In this document: piece after piece, positions 26,296 through 35,175 of the stretch | Layout of the letters: each line of letters starts with the position of its first letter | Position numbering within the stretch: position 1 is the stretch's first letter | Origin: Rhizobium leguminosarum | Lineage (GTDB): Bacteria > Pseudomonadota > Alphaproteobacteria > Rhizobiales > Rhizobiaceae | DNA length: 64,000 nt | Assembly (NCBI RefSeq): GCF_002953715.1 | Contig: NZ_CP025012.1 | Location: 3,674,501-3,738,500, forward strand | Reading direction: 5' to 3' | Position numbers and translations under genes: made by a program | The notes under the pieces: model-generated | Seen by the model: only the letters and a program-made list of their open reading frames with translations | Database searches by the model: none | What the model was told of the DNA's origin: nothing

Positions 26296-28407
26296 TCATG
26301 CCGCCGGCTCGCCGCCCGCCCGCGCATGTGCGGCGTAGCGCGCGACGGCAGCATCCACCTCCGCGTCGCGATCGCCTGCCACCTGCACCGTCGGCACGGC
26401 GAATTCGATACCGTTTTCCTGGAAGGCATTGCGGATCATCGCCAGCGCATTGCGGCGGATGACGAATTGCTCGCCGGGCTTCGTCATCATCGACAGCCGG
26501 ATTTCGATCGCGAATTCGCCGAACTGCTCGACACCCTTCATCTTCAACGTCTCGATGATATGAGGACCGAATTCCGGATTTTCGAGCAGCGTCTGGCCGA
26601 TCTGCTTGATCACCTTCTTCGCCTTGACGAGATCGGTGTCGTATTTGACGTTGAGGCTGATCTTGTCGATCGTCCAATCGCGATTGAGGTTCTTCACCGC
26701 GCCGAGTTCACCGAACGGCACCGTCGTCAGCGGTCCGCGATGATGCCTGAGCTTCACCGAGCGTAGGCTGAAGGCCTCGACCACGCCCTTGTGGCTGCCG
26801 CTTTCGATATATTCGCCGATGCGGAAGGCATCGTCCCAGAGATAGAACATACCGCTGATGACGTCTTTGACGATCGTCTGCGCGCCGAAACCGACTGCGA
26901 CGCCGACGACACCGGCGCCGGCGATCAGCGGCCCGATCTCGATACCGAGGCCGGAGAGCACCATCAGAACGGCAATGACGGCGATCACGACGGCGAGAAT
27001 ATTGCGGAAGATTGGCAGCAGCGTCTGTATCCGCGCGCGTTTGGCCTTTTCCTCATCCGTTGCTCCGCCATCCACGGATGAATCGAGCAGCTTGCCGTCG
27101 ATATAGGCCTTGATGACATGCCAGAGCAGATCGGCGGCAAGCAGGATGACGATGCCGCCGATCACGCCGCGCGCGATCTTGTCGATCATCGTTTCGCCCG
27201 CGGCCATGGTATCGGCACCGACGCCGAGCATATGCCCAAGCCAGATGGCGGCAACGGCAATGATCAGCGCCCGCACGCCACGGTCGAGCAGCACGGCTGC
27301 AATGCGGCGCGTGGCAAGGAAGCTCGCTTCGGTCTGCTGCAGCGACTTTACCGCAATCGTCGAGACGGCAAGCACGCGCGGCAGCAGCAGCACGTAAATG
27401 CCGAGCCAGAGCAGCCAGTTGAAGCCTGCGACCCAGAGGCTCCAGAGCAACAGGAAATAGACGGTGAGCGCCCAAGAGGTCCCGTGACCACGCTTCTCGT
27501 CCTTGTGCGGCCGCGACCAGACTGCCTCGATGGCGATCAACAACAGGCCGATGCCCAGGATATAGCCGACGAGGAGCCGCACACTCGCGGAATAACCGAG
27601 TGGCTCCATCGACTGGATCACCGCCCAGCCGAAAATGAAATAGATGACGAAAGTCGCACAGCGCCGATACCAGAAGAATGCAACTGCGCGCGCCGGCATG
27701 ATCGGAGCGGGGTTACCCTGCCTTTCCTCCTCCACCCGCGCCAGCCCGATGAGATCGACCAGTACGCCGCCGAGACAAATCGTGAAGCGCTGGACCACAA
27801 GCGCGACAACGCAAACGATCGCTATGCTCTGGCTGACCGGCGGCCAACTGACGCTGAGAAGAGCAAGTGCCGTCGCCATCGCGAAGATCAGCGCCGGTAT
27901 GACGCGCGGGGCGAGATGCATGCCCGCCATCTGCGCCGCCTGACGGCGGCGGCGGAAGGCATAGCGGGCAATGCGCTCGACGATGGTGCCGAGCAGGAAA
28001 ATCGCCAGAAACTGCGCCACCATGCGCGACCAGCCGGTGGCGGCGATTTCACCGAAGAACAGCGAAGAAGCATGGCCGACCTGCGAGGGCAGCGTCATCG
28101 CCGCATCGGAGACCATCGAGACGTGCCGGCGGGCGTGCTGGAGCAGACCTGACAGCACCGACATCTGGTCGCTGGCCGCCGAATCGCTCGCGGGCGCCGT
28201 CGCCATTTGCGTCGACATCCATTGTTTGACCTGAGGAGTCTGCATGAGCTCCATCATCTGACGCACCTCGGCCGGCGGGGCGGCCGCGGCCGGCACTTGC
28301 GCTGGCGGCGTCTGGGAAAAGGCAGGCGAAACCGCCGAAAAAAGCGCAAGCAATGCCAGTATGCCGAATATGACGGCCTTCAAGCCCCCTGCCATGCCAC
28401 GCTCCAT
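26296..28407 (-). CDS. Large mechanosensitive channel, MscS family
   Basis: A 703-residue channel. It begins with a signal peptide (cleavage after AFS), then a periplasmic Pro/Ala-rich region and about 9-10 membrane segments, and ends with the MscS core: the pore-lining helix IAGAGVVGVAVGFGAQTIVKDVISGMFYL followed by the beta domain (FRIGEYIESGSHKGVVEAFSLRSVKLRHH) and C-terminal cytoplasmic domain. The long N-terminal region is as in MscK/YbiO-type members. The start at 28407 has GGAGG 8 nt upstream; the extra 103 codons of open frame upstream have no support. Confidence 0.9.
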   Translation of the reverse strand: MERGMAGGLKAVIFGILALLALFSAVSPAFSQTPPAQVPAAAAPPAEVRQMMELMQTPQVKQWMSTQMATAPASDSAASDQMSVLSGLLQHARRHVSMVSDAAMTLPSQVGHASSLFFGEIAATGWSRMVAQFLAIFLLGTIVERIARYAFRRRRQAAQMAGMHLAPRVIPALIFAMATALALLSVSWPPVSQSIAIVCVVALVVQRFTICLGGVLVDLIGLARVEEERQGNPAPIMPARAVAFFWYRRCATFVIYFIFGWAVIQSMEPLGYSASVRLLVGYILGIGLLLIAIEAVWSRPHKDEKRGHGTSWALTVYFLLLWSLWVAGFNWLLWLGIYVLLLPRVLAVSTIAVKSLQQTEASFLATRRIAAVLLDRGVRALIIAVAAIWLGHMLGVGADTMAAGETMIDKIARGVIGGIVILLAADLLWHVIKAYIDGKLLDSSVDGGATDEEKAKRARIQTLLPIFRNILAVVIAVIAVLMVLSGLGIEIGPLIAGAGVVGVAVGFGAQTIVKDVISGMFYLWDDAFRIGEYIESGSHKGVVEAFSLRSVKLRHHRGPLTTVPFGELGAVKNLNRDWTIDKISLNVKYDTDLVKAKKVIKQIGQTLLENPEFGPHIIETLKMKGVEQFGEFAIEIRLSMMTKPGEQFVIRRNALAMIRNAFQENGIEFAVPTVQVAGDRDAEVDAAVARYAAHARAGGEPAA

Positions 28408-28609
28408 GACCGCCTCCAATGAAATGTCGGTCGCTTGTGCAAAGCAGCGCCGACATTTTGCAATGGATACTCGCGACCGTTGCCACCAGCAAGCAGTAGG
28501 AAAACCATACTGATGGCTAGGAAAGGTCACCGCCGCCTCGAAACGAAACGCCGCGCGCACTATTTCAGAACGACGGCTTTGTCGGAACGGTGAGTGAAGT
28601 CGCTTGCCT

Positions 28610-29641
28610 TCAGGATTTCGCGGCCGGTTTTTCCACGTGGCCGCCGAAGCCCGCGCGCATCGCCGACAGCACCTTGTTGGCGAATTCGTCATTGTCGCGC
28701 GAGGAGAAGCGACCATAGAGCGCAGCGCTCAGCACCGGCGTCGGCACGCTTTCGTCGATTGCCGCCATGATCGTCCAGCGGCCTTCGCCGCTGTCCGAGA
28801 CGCGACCGGCATATTTCGAAAGTGCGGGATCGGCATGCAGTGCATCGGCCGTAAGATCGAGCAGCCACGAGGTGATGACGCTGCCGCGGCGCCAGACTTC
28901 AGCGACATCCTGCAGGTTGAAATCATATTGGAAATGTTCCGGATGGGCGAGCGGTGCGGTTTCCGCATCGGTCTCGTGCGAGGCGGCGCCGATATTGGCG
29001 TGCTTCAGAATATTGATGCCTTCGGCATAGGCGGCCATCAGGCCATATTCGATGCCGTTGTGCACCATCTTGACGAAATGACCGGCGCCATGCGGGCCGC
29101 AATGCAGGTAACCCTGCTCCGCGGTGCTGGCCGCAGCCGCTTCGGCGCTCCGGTTCGGCGAGGCTTCCGTCTTGCCGACGCCAGGCGCCAGCGTCGCGAA
29201 GATCGGGGAAAGGTGTTCGACGATACCCTTCTCGCCGCCGATCATCAGGCAATAGCCGCGCTCGAGGCCGAAGACGCCGCCGCTTGTGCCGACATCGACA
29301 TAGTGGATGCCCTTGGTGATGAGGTCGGCGCCGCGGCGGATGTCGTCATGGTAATAAGAGTTTCCGCCGTCGATGACGATATCGCCATTCTCAAGCAGCG
29401 GCACCAGGCTCGCCAGCACCTTGTCAACGATCGCCGCCGGCAGCATCAGCCAGATGGCGCGTGGATGGGCGAGCTTCGAGACGAATTCCTGGAGCGAAGC
29501 ACTGCCGGTCGCACCGAGGCCTGCGAGCTCGGCAACGCTTTCCGGCCTAGCGTCGTAGACGACGCATTCGTGACCGCCTCGCATCAAGCGCTGGACCATA
29601 TAATTGCCCATGCGGCCCAAACCAACCATGCCAAGCTGCAT
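28610..29641 (-). CDS. gnd: 6-phosphogluconate dehydrogenase, short (YqeC/GndA) type
   Basis: Oxidative decarboxylation of 6-phosphogluconate in the pentose phosphate pathway, of the ~330-residue short type. N-terminal Rossmann motif MQLGMVGLGRMGNYM, conserved VDVGTSGG and GAGHFVKMVHNGIEYGLM (6PG-binding His-Lys-x-x-His-Asn). 343 residues. Start at 29641 matches the family N-terminus; 47 upstream codons are discounted. NAD or NADP specificity cannot be read with confidence. Separated from the upstream SRPBCC gene by about 137 bases. Confidence 0.93.
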   Translation of the reverse strand: MQLGMVGLGRMGNYMVQRLMRGGHECVVYDARPESVAELAGLGATGSASLQEFVSKLAHPRAIWLMLPAAIVDKVLASLVPLLENGDIVIDGGNSYYHDDIRRGADLITKGIHYVDVGTSGGVFGLERGYCLMIGGEKGIVEHLSPIFATLAPGVGKTEASPNRSAEAAAASTAEQGYLHCGPHGAGHFVKMVHNGIEYGLMAAYAEGINILKHANIGAASHETDAETAPLAHPEHFQYDFNLQDVAEVWRRGSVITSWLLDLTADALHADPALSKYAGRVSDSGEGRWTIMAAIDESVPTPVLSAALYGRFSSRDNDEFANKVLSAMRAGFGGHVEKPAAKS

Positions 29642-29778
29642 AATGAATCTCCTGGAAACCGAAATGAAGTATCGAATCCGGAAATTAGCACCCGCAGTGT
29701 GACAGGCAAGCGAAGTCTCGGTGATATTGGCGAATGCGACGATTGCGCAGCCGATCTGCCTGAGACCGGCGCACTCGT

Positions 29779-30261
29779 TCAAACATCGGGCGCGCTGGCC
29801 GGCTCACCCTTCATTTCGCTGAGGAACATGCCCTCGCGCAGATTGATGCCGTATTCGACGAAAGCCTTCATGCAGCAGAGCATCTGCGTCCAGCCTTCGC
29901 AGTTGAGATAGGTGCCGCGCCGGCCGGCATCGTCTTCGCGCCAGCCCGTCTCGGCGATGGTTACCAAGGTGCCGCCATCCTCCAACGGCTTGAAGTTCAT
30001 CTCGACCAGCGTCTTGTACCTCGCCTCGTCCTCGCCGGTGCCACCATCCCAGCGCAGCACGATGCGGCTCTCCGGCACCAGTTCGACGACCTCGACCGGC
30101 GCATCCTTCCACCAGGTCACCGTCGTGCCCTTCACGAGCGGCGCACTCGCTCCGCCGATCGTGGTGAAGTAACTGCTGAGCTTCTTTGGGTTGACGACGG
30201 CATCGAACACCTCTGCAACGGGGCGGCCGACACGGCCGGAAATGCGGATTCCGAGAGACAT
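29779..30261 (-). CDS. SRPBCC (AHSA1-like) domain protein
   Basis: A 160-residue START-like fold protein. Motifs: VFDAVVNPKKLSSYF, WKDAPVEVVELVPESRIVLRW, TLVTIAETGW. AHSA1-domain proteins next to an ArsR regulator are frequent; the ArsR protein usually controls the pair. Strong Shine-Dalgarno (GGAGAAGAGGAG) upstream. Divergent from the ArsR gene over about 70 bases. Ligand unknown. Confidence 0.87.
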   Translation of the reverse strand: MSLGIRISGRVGRPVAEVFDAVVNPKKLSSYFTTIGGASAPLVKGTTVTWWKDAPVEVVELVPESRIVLRWDGGTGEDEARYKTLVEMNFKPLEDGGTLVTIAETGWREDDAGRRGTYLNCEGWTQMLCCMKAFVEYGINLREGMFLSEMKGEPASAPDV

Positions 30262-30312
30262 GACACTTCTCCTCTTCTCCAGTGTGTCTGTTCCATTGTC
30301 CTTGGCGCCATT

Positions 30313-30332
30313 ATGTTATAAAAACATAACAT
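30313..30332. promoter_or_regulatory. Inverted repeat overlapping the ArsR start codon
   Basis: ATGTTAT and ATAACAT arms (7 bp, 6-base spacer) span the intergenic region and run into the ATG at 30331. The AT-rich core also contains a TATGTTATAA-like -10. It fits an autoregulatory operator for ArsR and the divergent SRPBCC gene. Confidence 0.55.
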
Positions 30333-30666
30333 GTCAAGCGAATCAACCGACGACCCTGTCTTCAAGGCGCTGGCGCATCATCGCCGCCGCGAAATCCTCG
30401 ATCTGCTCAAGGATGGCCCCCGAACCACAGGGACCCTTTGCGAGATGTTTCCGCAGATGGATCGCTGCACGGTGATGCAGCATCTGAAGGTGCTGGAGGA
30501 GGCCGATCTGGTCATCGCCAGGAAGGAGGGCCGCGAGCGCTGGAACCACCTGAACAGCCTGCCGATCAAGCACATCTATGACCGCTGGATCAGCGCCTAT
30601 GCCGGCCATGCGCTCTCTATCCTCGACCGGCTGAAAGGCGACCTGGAAGGTCAGCCCGAACAATGA
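30331..30666 (+). CDS. ArsR-family transcriptional regulator
   Basis: A 111-residue winged-helix protein. The HTH is visible in ALAHHRRREILDLLKDGPRTTGTLCEMFPQMDRCTVMQHLKVLEEADLVIARKEGRERW. There is no CxC metal motif of the ArsR/SmtB sensors, so an organic ligand or no ligand is likely. The ATG has no visible Shine-Dalgarno and follows an AT-rich palindrome, so the transcript may be leaderless. Its stop overlaps the next start (ATGA). Confidence 0.87.
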   Translation: MSSESTDDPVFKALAHHRRREILDLLKDGPRTTGTLCEMFPQMDRCTVMQHLKVLEEADLVIARKEGRERWNHLNSLPIKHIYDRWISAYAGHALSILDRLKGDLEGQPEQ

Positions 30667-31277
30667 CCCGGCGTCAAACCGCCTTGCCGCCCGGTCCGCC
30701 GAAGCCTTATGCTGCCAAAAACGGCACGGGATCAGACGGGATGACGATATCGGGAGCCGGCATACGCCGCATGCGGCTGCTGCGCAGCATGAAGCAGGAA
30801 CATCTCGCCGAGCTCCTCGGCGTCAACCAGGCGACGATCTCACGCTGGGAGCGCGATCAGCTCGCCCTATCACCCGAACAAGTCGTCAAGCTGGAACGGA
30901 TTTTCGCCTCGCCGCGACATGCAGCAGTCGATGCGGCGCTGAAGCGGCTGGTCGAGGATTCCGTCCGGCCGTTGCATCTGATCTGCGACCGCACCCACCG
31001 GCTGCTCTCCGCCTCCCGCCCGCGGCAGGCGGAATGGCGGGCGCCGCTCGGCGCCTTTCTCGGCCGCTCTCTGTTCTCCTACGCTTCCGCCGAGATCGCC
31101 GTCGCCGAGCAGTCGCTGCAGGAGCGCGGCTGGCATGCGGGCAGGCTCTCGTCGCTGACGCTTGATACCGGCGCCAACGGCAATACGCTGCTGCCGATCG
31201 CCGCCGGCCGCGTGACCTGGGAAAGGATCATGCTTTCCGATGGCAGCGCCGGCCGCCTCGTCACGACCATCGGCTGA
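30663..31277 (+). CDS. XRE-type helix-turn-helix regulator
   Basis: A 204-residue protein. HTH_XRE domain at about residues 35-85 (RRMRLLRSMKQEHLAELLGVNQATISRWERDQLALSPEQVVKLERIF). The C-terminal 115 residues have no recognised domain; they may bind a ligand. Start overlaps the ArsR gene, so the two are co-expressed. Thirty-five residues precede the HTH, so a later start is possible (e.g. at MTISGAGIRRM). Confidence 0.8.
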   Translation: MTRRQTALPPGPPKPYAAKNGTGSDGMTISGAGIRRMRLLRSMKQEHLAELLGVNQATISRWERDQLALSPEQVVKLERIFASPRHAAVDAALKRLVEDSVRPLHLICDRTHRLLSASRPRQAEWRAPLGAFLGRSLFSYASAEIAVAEQSLQERGWHAGRLSSLTLDTGANGNTLLPIAAGRVTWERIMLSDGSAGRLVTTIG

Positions 31278-31374
31278 GCCTGCAGCTTTCCTGCATTCCC
31301 ATGCATAATTTATGCGTTGTCTGGAAACCTTAGTCTTTATAGCGTCCGCCGCCGAACGGTCAGGAGACGATGTG

Positions 31375-32346
31375 ATGACGATACTGGTGACGGGAAGTGC
31401 CGGCCATCTCGGCGAGGCGCTGATGCGAACATTGAGGGCGGAAAGCCGGTGGGTGCGCGGCATCGATATCAAGCCCTCGGCTTTCACCGACATGGTCGGC
31501 TCGATCAGTGATCGCGCCCTCGTCCGGCAGGCGATGTCGGGCATCAGCCACGTCATCCATGCCGCGACGCTGCACAAGCCGCATGTAGCGACCCACGGCA
31601 ATTACGATTTCCTCGACACCAATATCGCCGGCACTCTGCACCTGCTCGAAGAGGCGACCACCGCAGGCGTCGCAAGCTTTGTCTTCACCAGCACCACCAG
31701 CACCTTCGGCGCCGCATTGACGCCGGCTGCCGGCGAACCGGCGGCATGGGTGACCGAGGACGTACTTCCCGTCGCGAAAAACATCTACGGCGTATCGAAA
31801 CTCGCCGCCGAAGGCCTGTGCGAACTCTTCGCCCGCAAATCCGGTCTGCCGGTGGTGATTCTCAGGACGTCGCGTTTCTTTCCTGAAAACGACGACGATC
31901 CTCACATTCGCAACGGCTATTCGGCAGAGAATGCCCAGGCCAACGAGCTTCTTCACCGCCGCGTCGACATCAGCGATGTGGTCGGCGCCCATCTGCTGGC
32001 GCTGGAAAAGGCGCCGGCAATCGGCTTTGGCCGCTACATCGTCTCCGCCACGACGCCGTTTTCGGCAAGTGATCTTGCCGCGATCAGGCACGACGCGCCT
32101 TATGTCGTCGAACGACTGTTCCCGGGTGCAGGCGCCCTCTACGCATCACGCGGCTGGAAGATGTTTCCGGCGCTCGACCGCGTCTATGTCAATGAACGCG
32201 CAAGACGGGAACTCGGCTGGCAGCCGCGATATGATTTCCGTTTCGTGCTCGATTGCCTGCGCGACAACGGGGAGTGGCGAAGCCCCATGGCGTTGGATGT
32301 CGGCTCCAAGGGCTACCACGACGAGGTCTTTGCCGAAGGGCCTTAG
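31375..32346 (+). CDS. NAD(P)-dependent epimerase/dehydratase
   Basis: A 323-residue extended SDR. N-terminal MTILVTGSAGHLGEAL (GxxGxxG), and YGVSKLAAEG gives the Tyr-x-x-x-Lys pair. Start at 31375 has AGGAG 7 nt upstream. Similar proteins include sugar-nucleotide epimerases; the substrate is unknown. Independent of the upstream XRE gene (about 98 bases between). Confidence 0.86.
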   Translation: MTILVTGSAGHLGEALMRTLRAESRWVRGIDIKPSAFTDMVGSISDRALVRQAMSGISHVIHAATLHKPHVATHGNYDFLDTNIAGTLHLLEEATTAGVASFVFTSTTSTFGAALTPAAGEPAAWVTEDVLPVAKNIYGVSKLAAEGLCELFARKSGLPVVILRTSRFFPENDDDPHIRNGYSAENAQANELLHRRVDISDVVGAHLLALEKAPAIGFGRYIVSATTPFSASDLAAIRHDAPYVVERLFPGAGALYASRGWKMFPALDRVYVNERARRELGWQPRYDFRFVLDCLRDNGEWRSPMALDVGSKGYHDEVFAEGP

Positions 32347-32429
32347 CCGGTCGGATAGAGCAGCGAGCTGGAATGCGGACACCCGAAAGCTGACATCCTC
32401 TCCAGCGCGACGCTCTCACTGAGAAGTAA

Positions 32430-32458
32430 GTGTCATCCAGATATCATGATCCCGTCAT
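32430..32458 (+). promoter_or_regulatory. Triple Pho box (PhoB binding site) upstream of the phytase-like gene
   Basis: Three 7-mers, GTGTCAT, ATATCAT and CCGTCAT, are each separated by exactly 4 bases. Compared with the Pho half-site CTGTCAT they match at 6, 5 and 6 positions, and the 11-base period is that of PhoB boxes. It sits about 150 bases before the start of the secreted phytase-like gene, on its coding strand. Confidence 0.6.
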
Positions 32459-32607
32459 AGACCGTCTGCCGGGGATATGGGGCGACGAAATCCAGGGCGT
32501 GTTGTGCCATCGGGATATCGAATCCAGGCCGGGGTGTCATTTGAAGCGGTGTCCAGCCTGCGGGCGGAAGCCGTTTCGAGAGCGCTTTTGACCGAGAGGG
32601 TATTTCC

Positions 32608-34095
32608 ATGAAGAATCTCAGACCTTACGCATCGCGGCTGTTCGCCGCGGTTCTCGCCGCATCCGCCGCCATTCCAGGCGTCGCGAGTGCCGAGAATTCC
32701 GCCACCGTCGGTGGCCTCACCTTCGTCAACAAGGGCCTGGTGGGCATCGGCCGTATCCCGGCCAACCAGCGTGACAAATTCGGCGAGACCTTCGGTTCCG
32801 GCTCGGGCATGGCAGTCGATCCCGCCGCCTGGAGCCGCGACGGCGCCAGCTACAAGGGCACACTCTACCTGCTGCCCGACCGCGGTTACAACGCCGTCGG
32901 CACCGTCGACTATCGGCCGCGCCTGAACACCATCTCGATCGGCCTGACGCCGACCGCTCCGAGTGCGGCACCCGAGGCCGGCAAGGAACAGTCGGGCATC
33001 GACGCAAAGCTCGTCGATTCCACACTCTTCGTCGACGACAAGGGTGGCGACATGACGGGTCTCGACCCGGAATCCGGCGTCCGCCCCGCTGCCGGCGATT
33101 TTCCGCCGCTGCCGCAGGCGACGAACGGCAAGATCGCGCTCGACAATGAAGCCATCATCCGCATGGCCGACGGCACCATGTTCGTCAGTGATGAATATGG
33201 CCCTTATATTTATCACTTCTCGGCCGACGGCCACCTGCTGTCTGCCACCCAGCCGCCGAAAGCGCTTTTGCCGACGCGCAAGGGCGCGTTGAGCTTCGCC
33301 TCCAACAATCCTGGCCCCGGCGCATCCGCTCCGGACCCGAAGGACCCGGAGACCGGCCGCCAGAACAACCAGGGTGTCGAAGGCATGGCGATGACGCCGG
33401 ACGGCAAGTTCATCATCGCTGTGCTGCAATCGGCCGCCCGCCAGGACGGCGGAGATTCCGGCTCGACCCGGCAGAACACCCGCGCCATGATCTATGACGC
33501 CGCCGATCCCGATCATCTGAAACTGGTGCACGAGTATGTCGTGCCGCTGCCGGTCTTCAAGGACGCCAAGGACAAGACGACGATCGCCGCTGAGAGCGAA
33601 ATAGTCGCCCTGTCCGACAAGACCTTCCTGATGCTCGCCCGCGACAGCGGCAACGGTCAGGGCCTGAAAGGCGACACCTCGCTCTACCGCAAGGTCGGTA
33701 TTGTCGACGTTTCCGCCGCGACCGACATTGCCGGCAGCGATTTCGATAACGGCAAGCCGATCGCGCCGAAGGGCGTCGTCGATCCCTCGCTGACGCCGGC
33801 GATGCTGACGCCGTTCATCGACCTCAACGACAAGGCCGACCTCGCCCGCTTCGGCCTGCACAACGGCGCGCCGAACGACAAGAACAATCTGTCGGAAAAA
33901 TGGGAAGCCATGGGCCTTGCGAGCGTTCTCGACCCGAACCTGCCGGACGACTACTTCCTCTTCGTCGCCAATGACAACGACTTCTTGACACAGGATGGTT
34001 TCCAGGTGGGTGCAGCCTACAAGGGAGACGGCGGCGCCGACGTCGACACCATGTTCCAGGTCTTCCAGGTCACCCTTCCAGGCCTGAAGAAGTAG
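32608..34095 (+). CDS. Secreted phytase-like esterase domain protein
   Basis: A 495-residue exported protein with a Sec signal peptide (cleavage near GVASA). The rest is the 'phytase-like/esterase-like activity' beta-propeller family: LPDRGYNAVG, DNEAIIRMADGTMFVSDEYGPYIY, QGVEGMAMTPDGKFIIAVLQS, and VANDNDFLTQDGF. It is preceded by a triple Pho box, suggesting a role in phosphate scavenging. Actual phytase activity is not shown for most members of the family. Confidence 0.85.
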   Translation: MKNLRPYASRLFAAVLAASAAIPGVASAENSATVGGLTFVNKGLVGIGRIPANQRDKFGETFGSGSGMAVDPAAWSRDGASYKGTLYLLPDRGYNAVGTVDYRPRLNTISIGLTPTAPSAAPEAGKEQSGIDAKLVDSTLFVDDKGGDMTGLDPESGVRPAAGDFPPLPQATNGKIALDNEAIIRMADGTMFVSDEYGPYIYHFSADGHLLSATQPPKALLPTRKGALSFASNNPGPGASAPDPKDPETGRQNNQGVEGMAMTPDGKFIIAVLQSAARQDGGDSGSTRQNTRAMIYDAADPDHLKLVHEYVVPLPVFKDAKDKTTIAAESEIVALSDKTFLMLARDSGNGQGLKGDTSLYRKVGIVDVSAATDIAGSDFDNGKPIAPKGVVDPSLTPAMLTPFIDLNDKADLARFGLHNGAPNDKNNLSEKWEAMGLASVLDPNLPDDYFLFVANDNDFLTQDGFQVGAAYKGDGGADVDTMFQVFQVTLPGLKK

Positions 34096-34122
34096 TCGCG
34101 CAGTGAAAAGGGCGGACGCGTT

Positions 34123-34226
34123 CTGCATAATTCCTTAAATCGGAATCGATTTAAGGATAAAATTATGCAGCAATTTAGAGTGCTACAGCGTCCTTTGCGC
34201 GTCTGAAAAGACGCGCGGCGCTGTAG
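34123..34226 (-). repeat. RIME-like element C (two palindromes, 104 bp)
   Basis: Reverse-orientation copy of element A: the CTGCATAA palindrome (34123-34170) then the CTACAGCG palindrome (34183-34226). It follows the phytase-like stop by 27 bases and precedes the 6S RNA 3' end. Confidence 0.85.
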
Positions 34227-34267
34227 CCGCGCGTTCGCCCGCCACATCCGGGATCCCTGCCGACGAT

Positions 34268-34434
34268 AAAAGGGAAGGGTGCGATCCACGACCACCGGTG
34301 GATGTTTACGATCCTGGGTGCCTACAAACGTAGGTGGGCGCCGTGTGTCCAGGCCCACGGGCCTGGCCAGGGACAGCTCCCTTTGGATCGAGTATGGCCC
34401 CAGGGATTGTGGTTCCTGTCGAGAGGCGCAGACC
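34268..34434 (-). ncRNA. ssrS: 6S RNA (SsrS-like)
   Basis: Read on the minus strand, the ~165-nt region just after zapA folds like 6S RNA: an outer stem (CCAC with GTGG), CCTGGG pairing with CCCAGG beyond it, a large central bubble, a terminal hairpin (CCAGGCCC with GGGCCTGG) and a small hairpin CCTACGTTTGTAGG on the 3' side of the bubble. TATATA sits about 7-10 bases before the probable 5' end (34443-34448). 6S RNA genes follow zapA in many proteobacteria. The ends are approximate; a covariance-model search is the test. Confidence 0.72.
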
Positions 34435-34506
34435 GCATGGCGATATATAAGGTTGTTTGCGCTGGCGCGCCAGTGGCGACGGAAGGCCGCCCCTATTTAA
34501 TTGAGA

Positions 34507-34884
34507 TCAATTCAGTTCGGGAGCGGATCGGCCGTTCAATTTGTCGGTGATGCCGCGGATGCGGCTCGACACCTCACTCAGCGCTGCCGCAAGATTTTCT
34601 TCGGTCCGGGCGGTCGCGGCAAGCACCGTATCGCGATTGCCGCGCAGCGACTCGAGTTCGGATTCCAATCCGGCGACGCGGCGCGTCAGCTCGGCAATCT
34701 CGTCCACGATCATGATGCCGGCCATGACGGTGATCCTGAGATCGCCGATTTCGCCGAACTGGTCCTTGAGATGGCCGACATAGCGGTCGAAACGGGTGGC
34801 AAGATCGGTCAGGTGATCCTCCTGCCCTTCCTCGCAGGCCATGCGATAGGCCTTGCCGTCGATCGTTACCGTCACCTGCGCCAT
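34507..34884 (-). CDS. zapA: ZapA, FtsZ-associated cell-division protein
   Basis: A 125-residue protein that promotes FtsZ bundling at the Z-ring. N-terminal MAQVTVTIDGKAYRMACEEGQEDHLTDLATRFDRYVGHL is the ZapA fold; the C-terminal half is a coiled coil (residues about 70-115). It is followed on the same strand by the 6S RNA gene and preceded by the DUF4164 gene with 15 bases between. Confidence 0.9.
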   Translation of the reverse strand: MAQVTVTIDGKAYRMACEEGQEDHLTDLATRFDRYVGHLKDQFGEIGDLRITVMAGIMIVDEIAELTRRVAGLESELESLRGNRDTVLAATARTEENLAAALSEVSSRIRGITDKLNGRSAPELN

Positions 34885-34899
34885 GCCAAACTCTTTCTA

Positions 34900-35175
34900 T
34901 CAGCGATCCAGAACTGCGCGGATCGTTTCCATCGCCGTCACCAGTCGCCGCGATACCTCGCGATTGACCTCTTCCAGCCGGTTGGCGCGGAATTCGGCCT
35001 GGTCGAGCTCCTGCGCCAGCCGCGAACGGTCTGCGTGCACGCGTCGCACCTCGCCCTCGATCTCGCCCTGCTCGCGCTGCCGCTCGACACGCATGTCGAC
35101 GGCGTTTTCGAGGCTCGAAATCGCCTGTCTCAATTCGTTGAGCGCTGCTTCCATGGTTTTGCCTGTGGGCATCAT
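34900..35175 (-). CDS. DUF4164 coiled-coil protein upstream of zapA
   Basis: A 91-residue, almost entirely helical protein (NELRQAISSLENAVDMRVERQREQGEIEGEVRRVHADRSRLAQELDQAEFRANRLEEVNREVSRRL), matching the DUF4164 group that precedes zapA in Rhizobiales. I chose ATG at 35175, preceded by GGAAAG; another Met lies one codon later. Function unknown; a cell-division role is inferred only from position. Confidence 0.75.
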   Translation of the reverse strand: MMPTGKTMEAALNELRQAISSLENAVDMRVERQREQGEIEGEVRRVHADRSRLAQELDQAEFRANRLEEVNREVSRRLVTAMETIRAVLDR

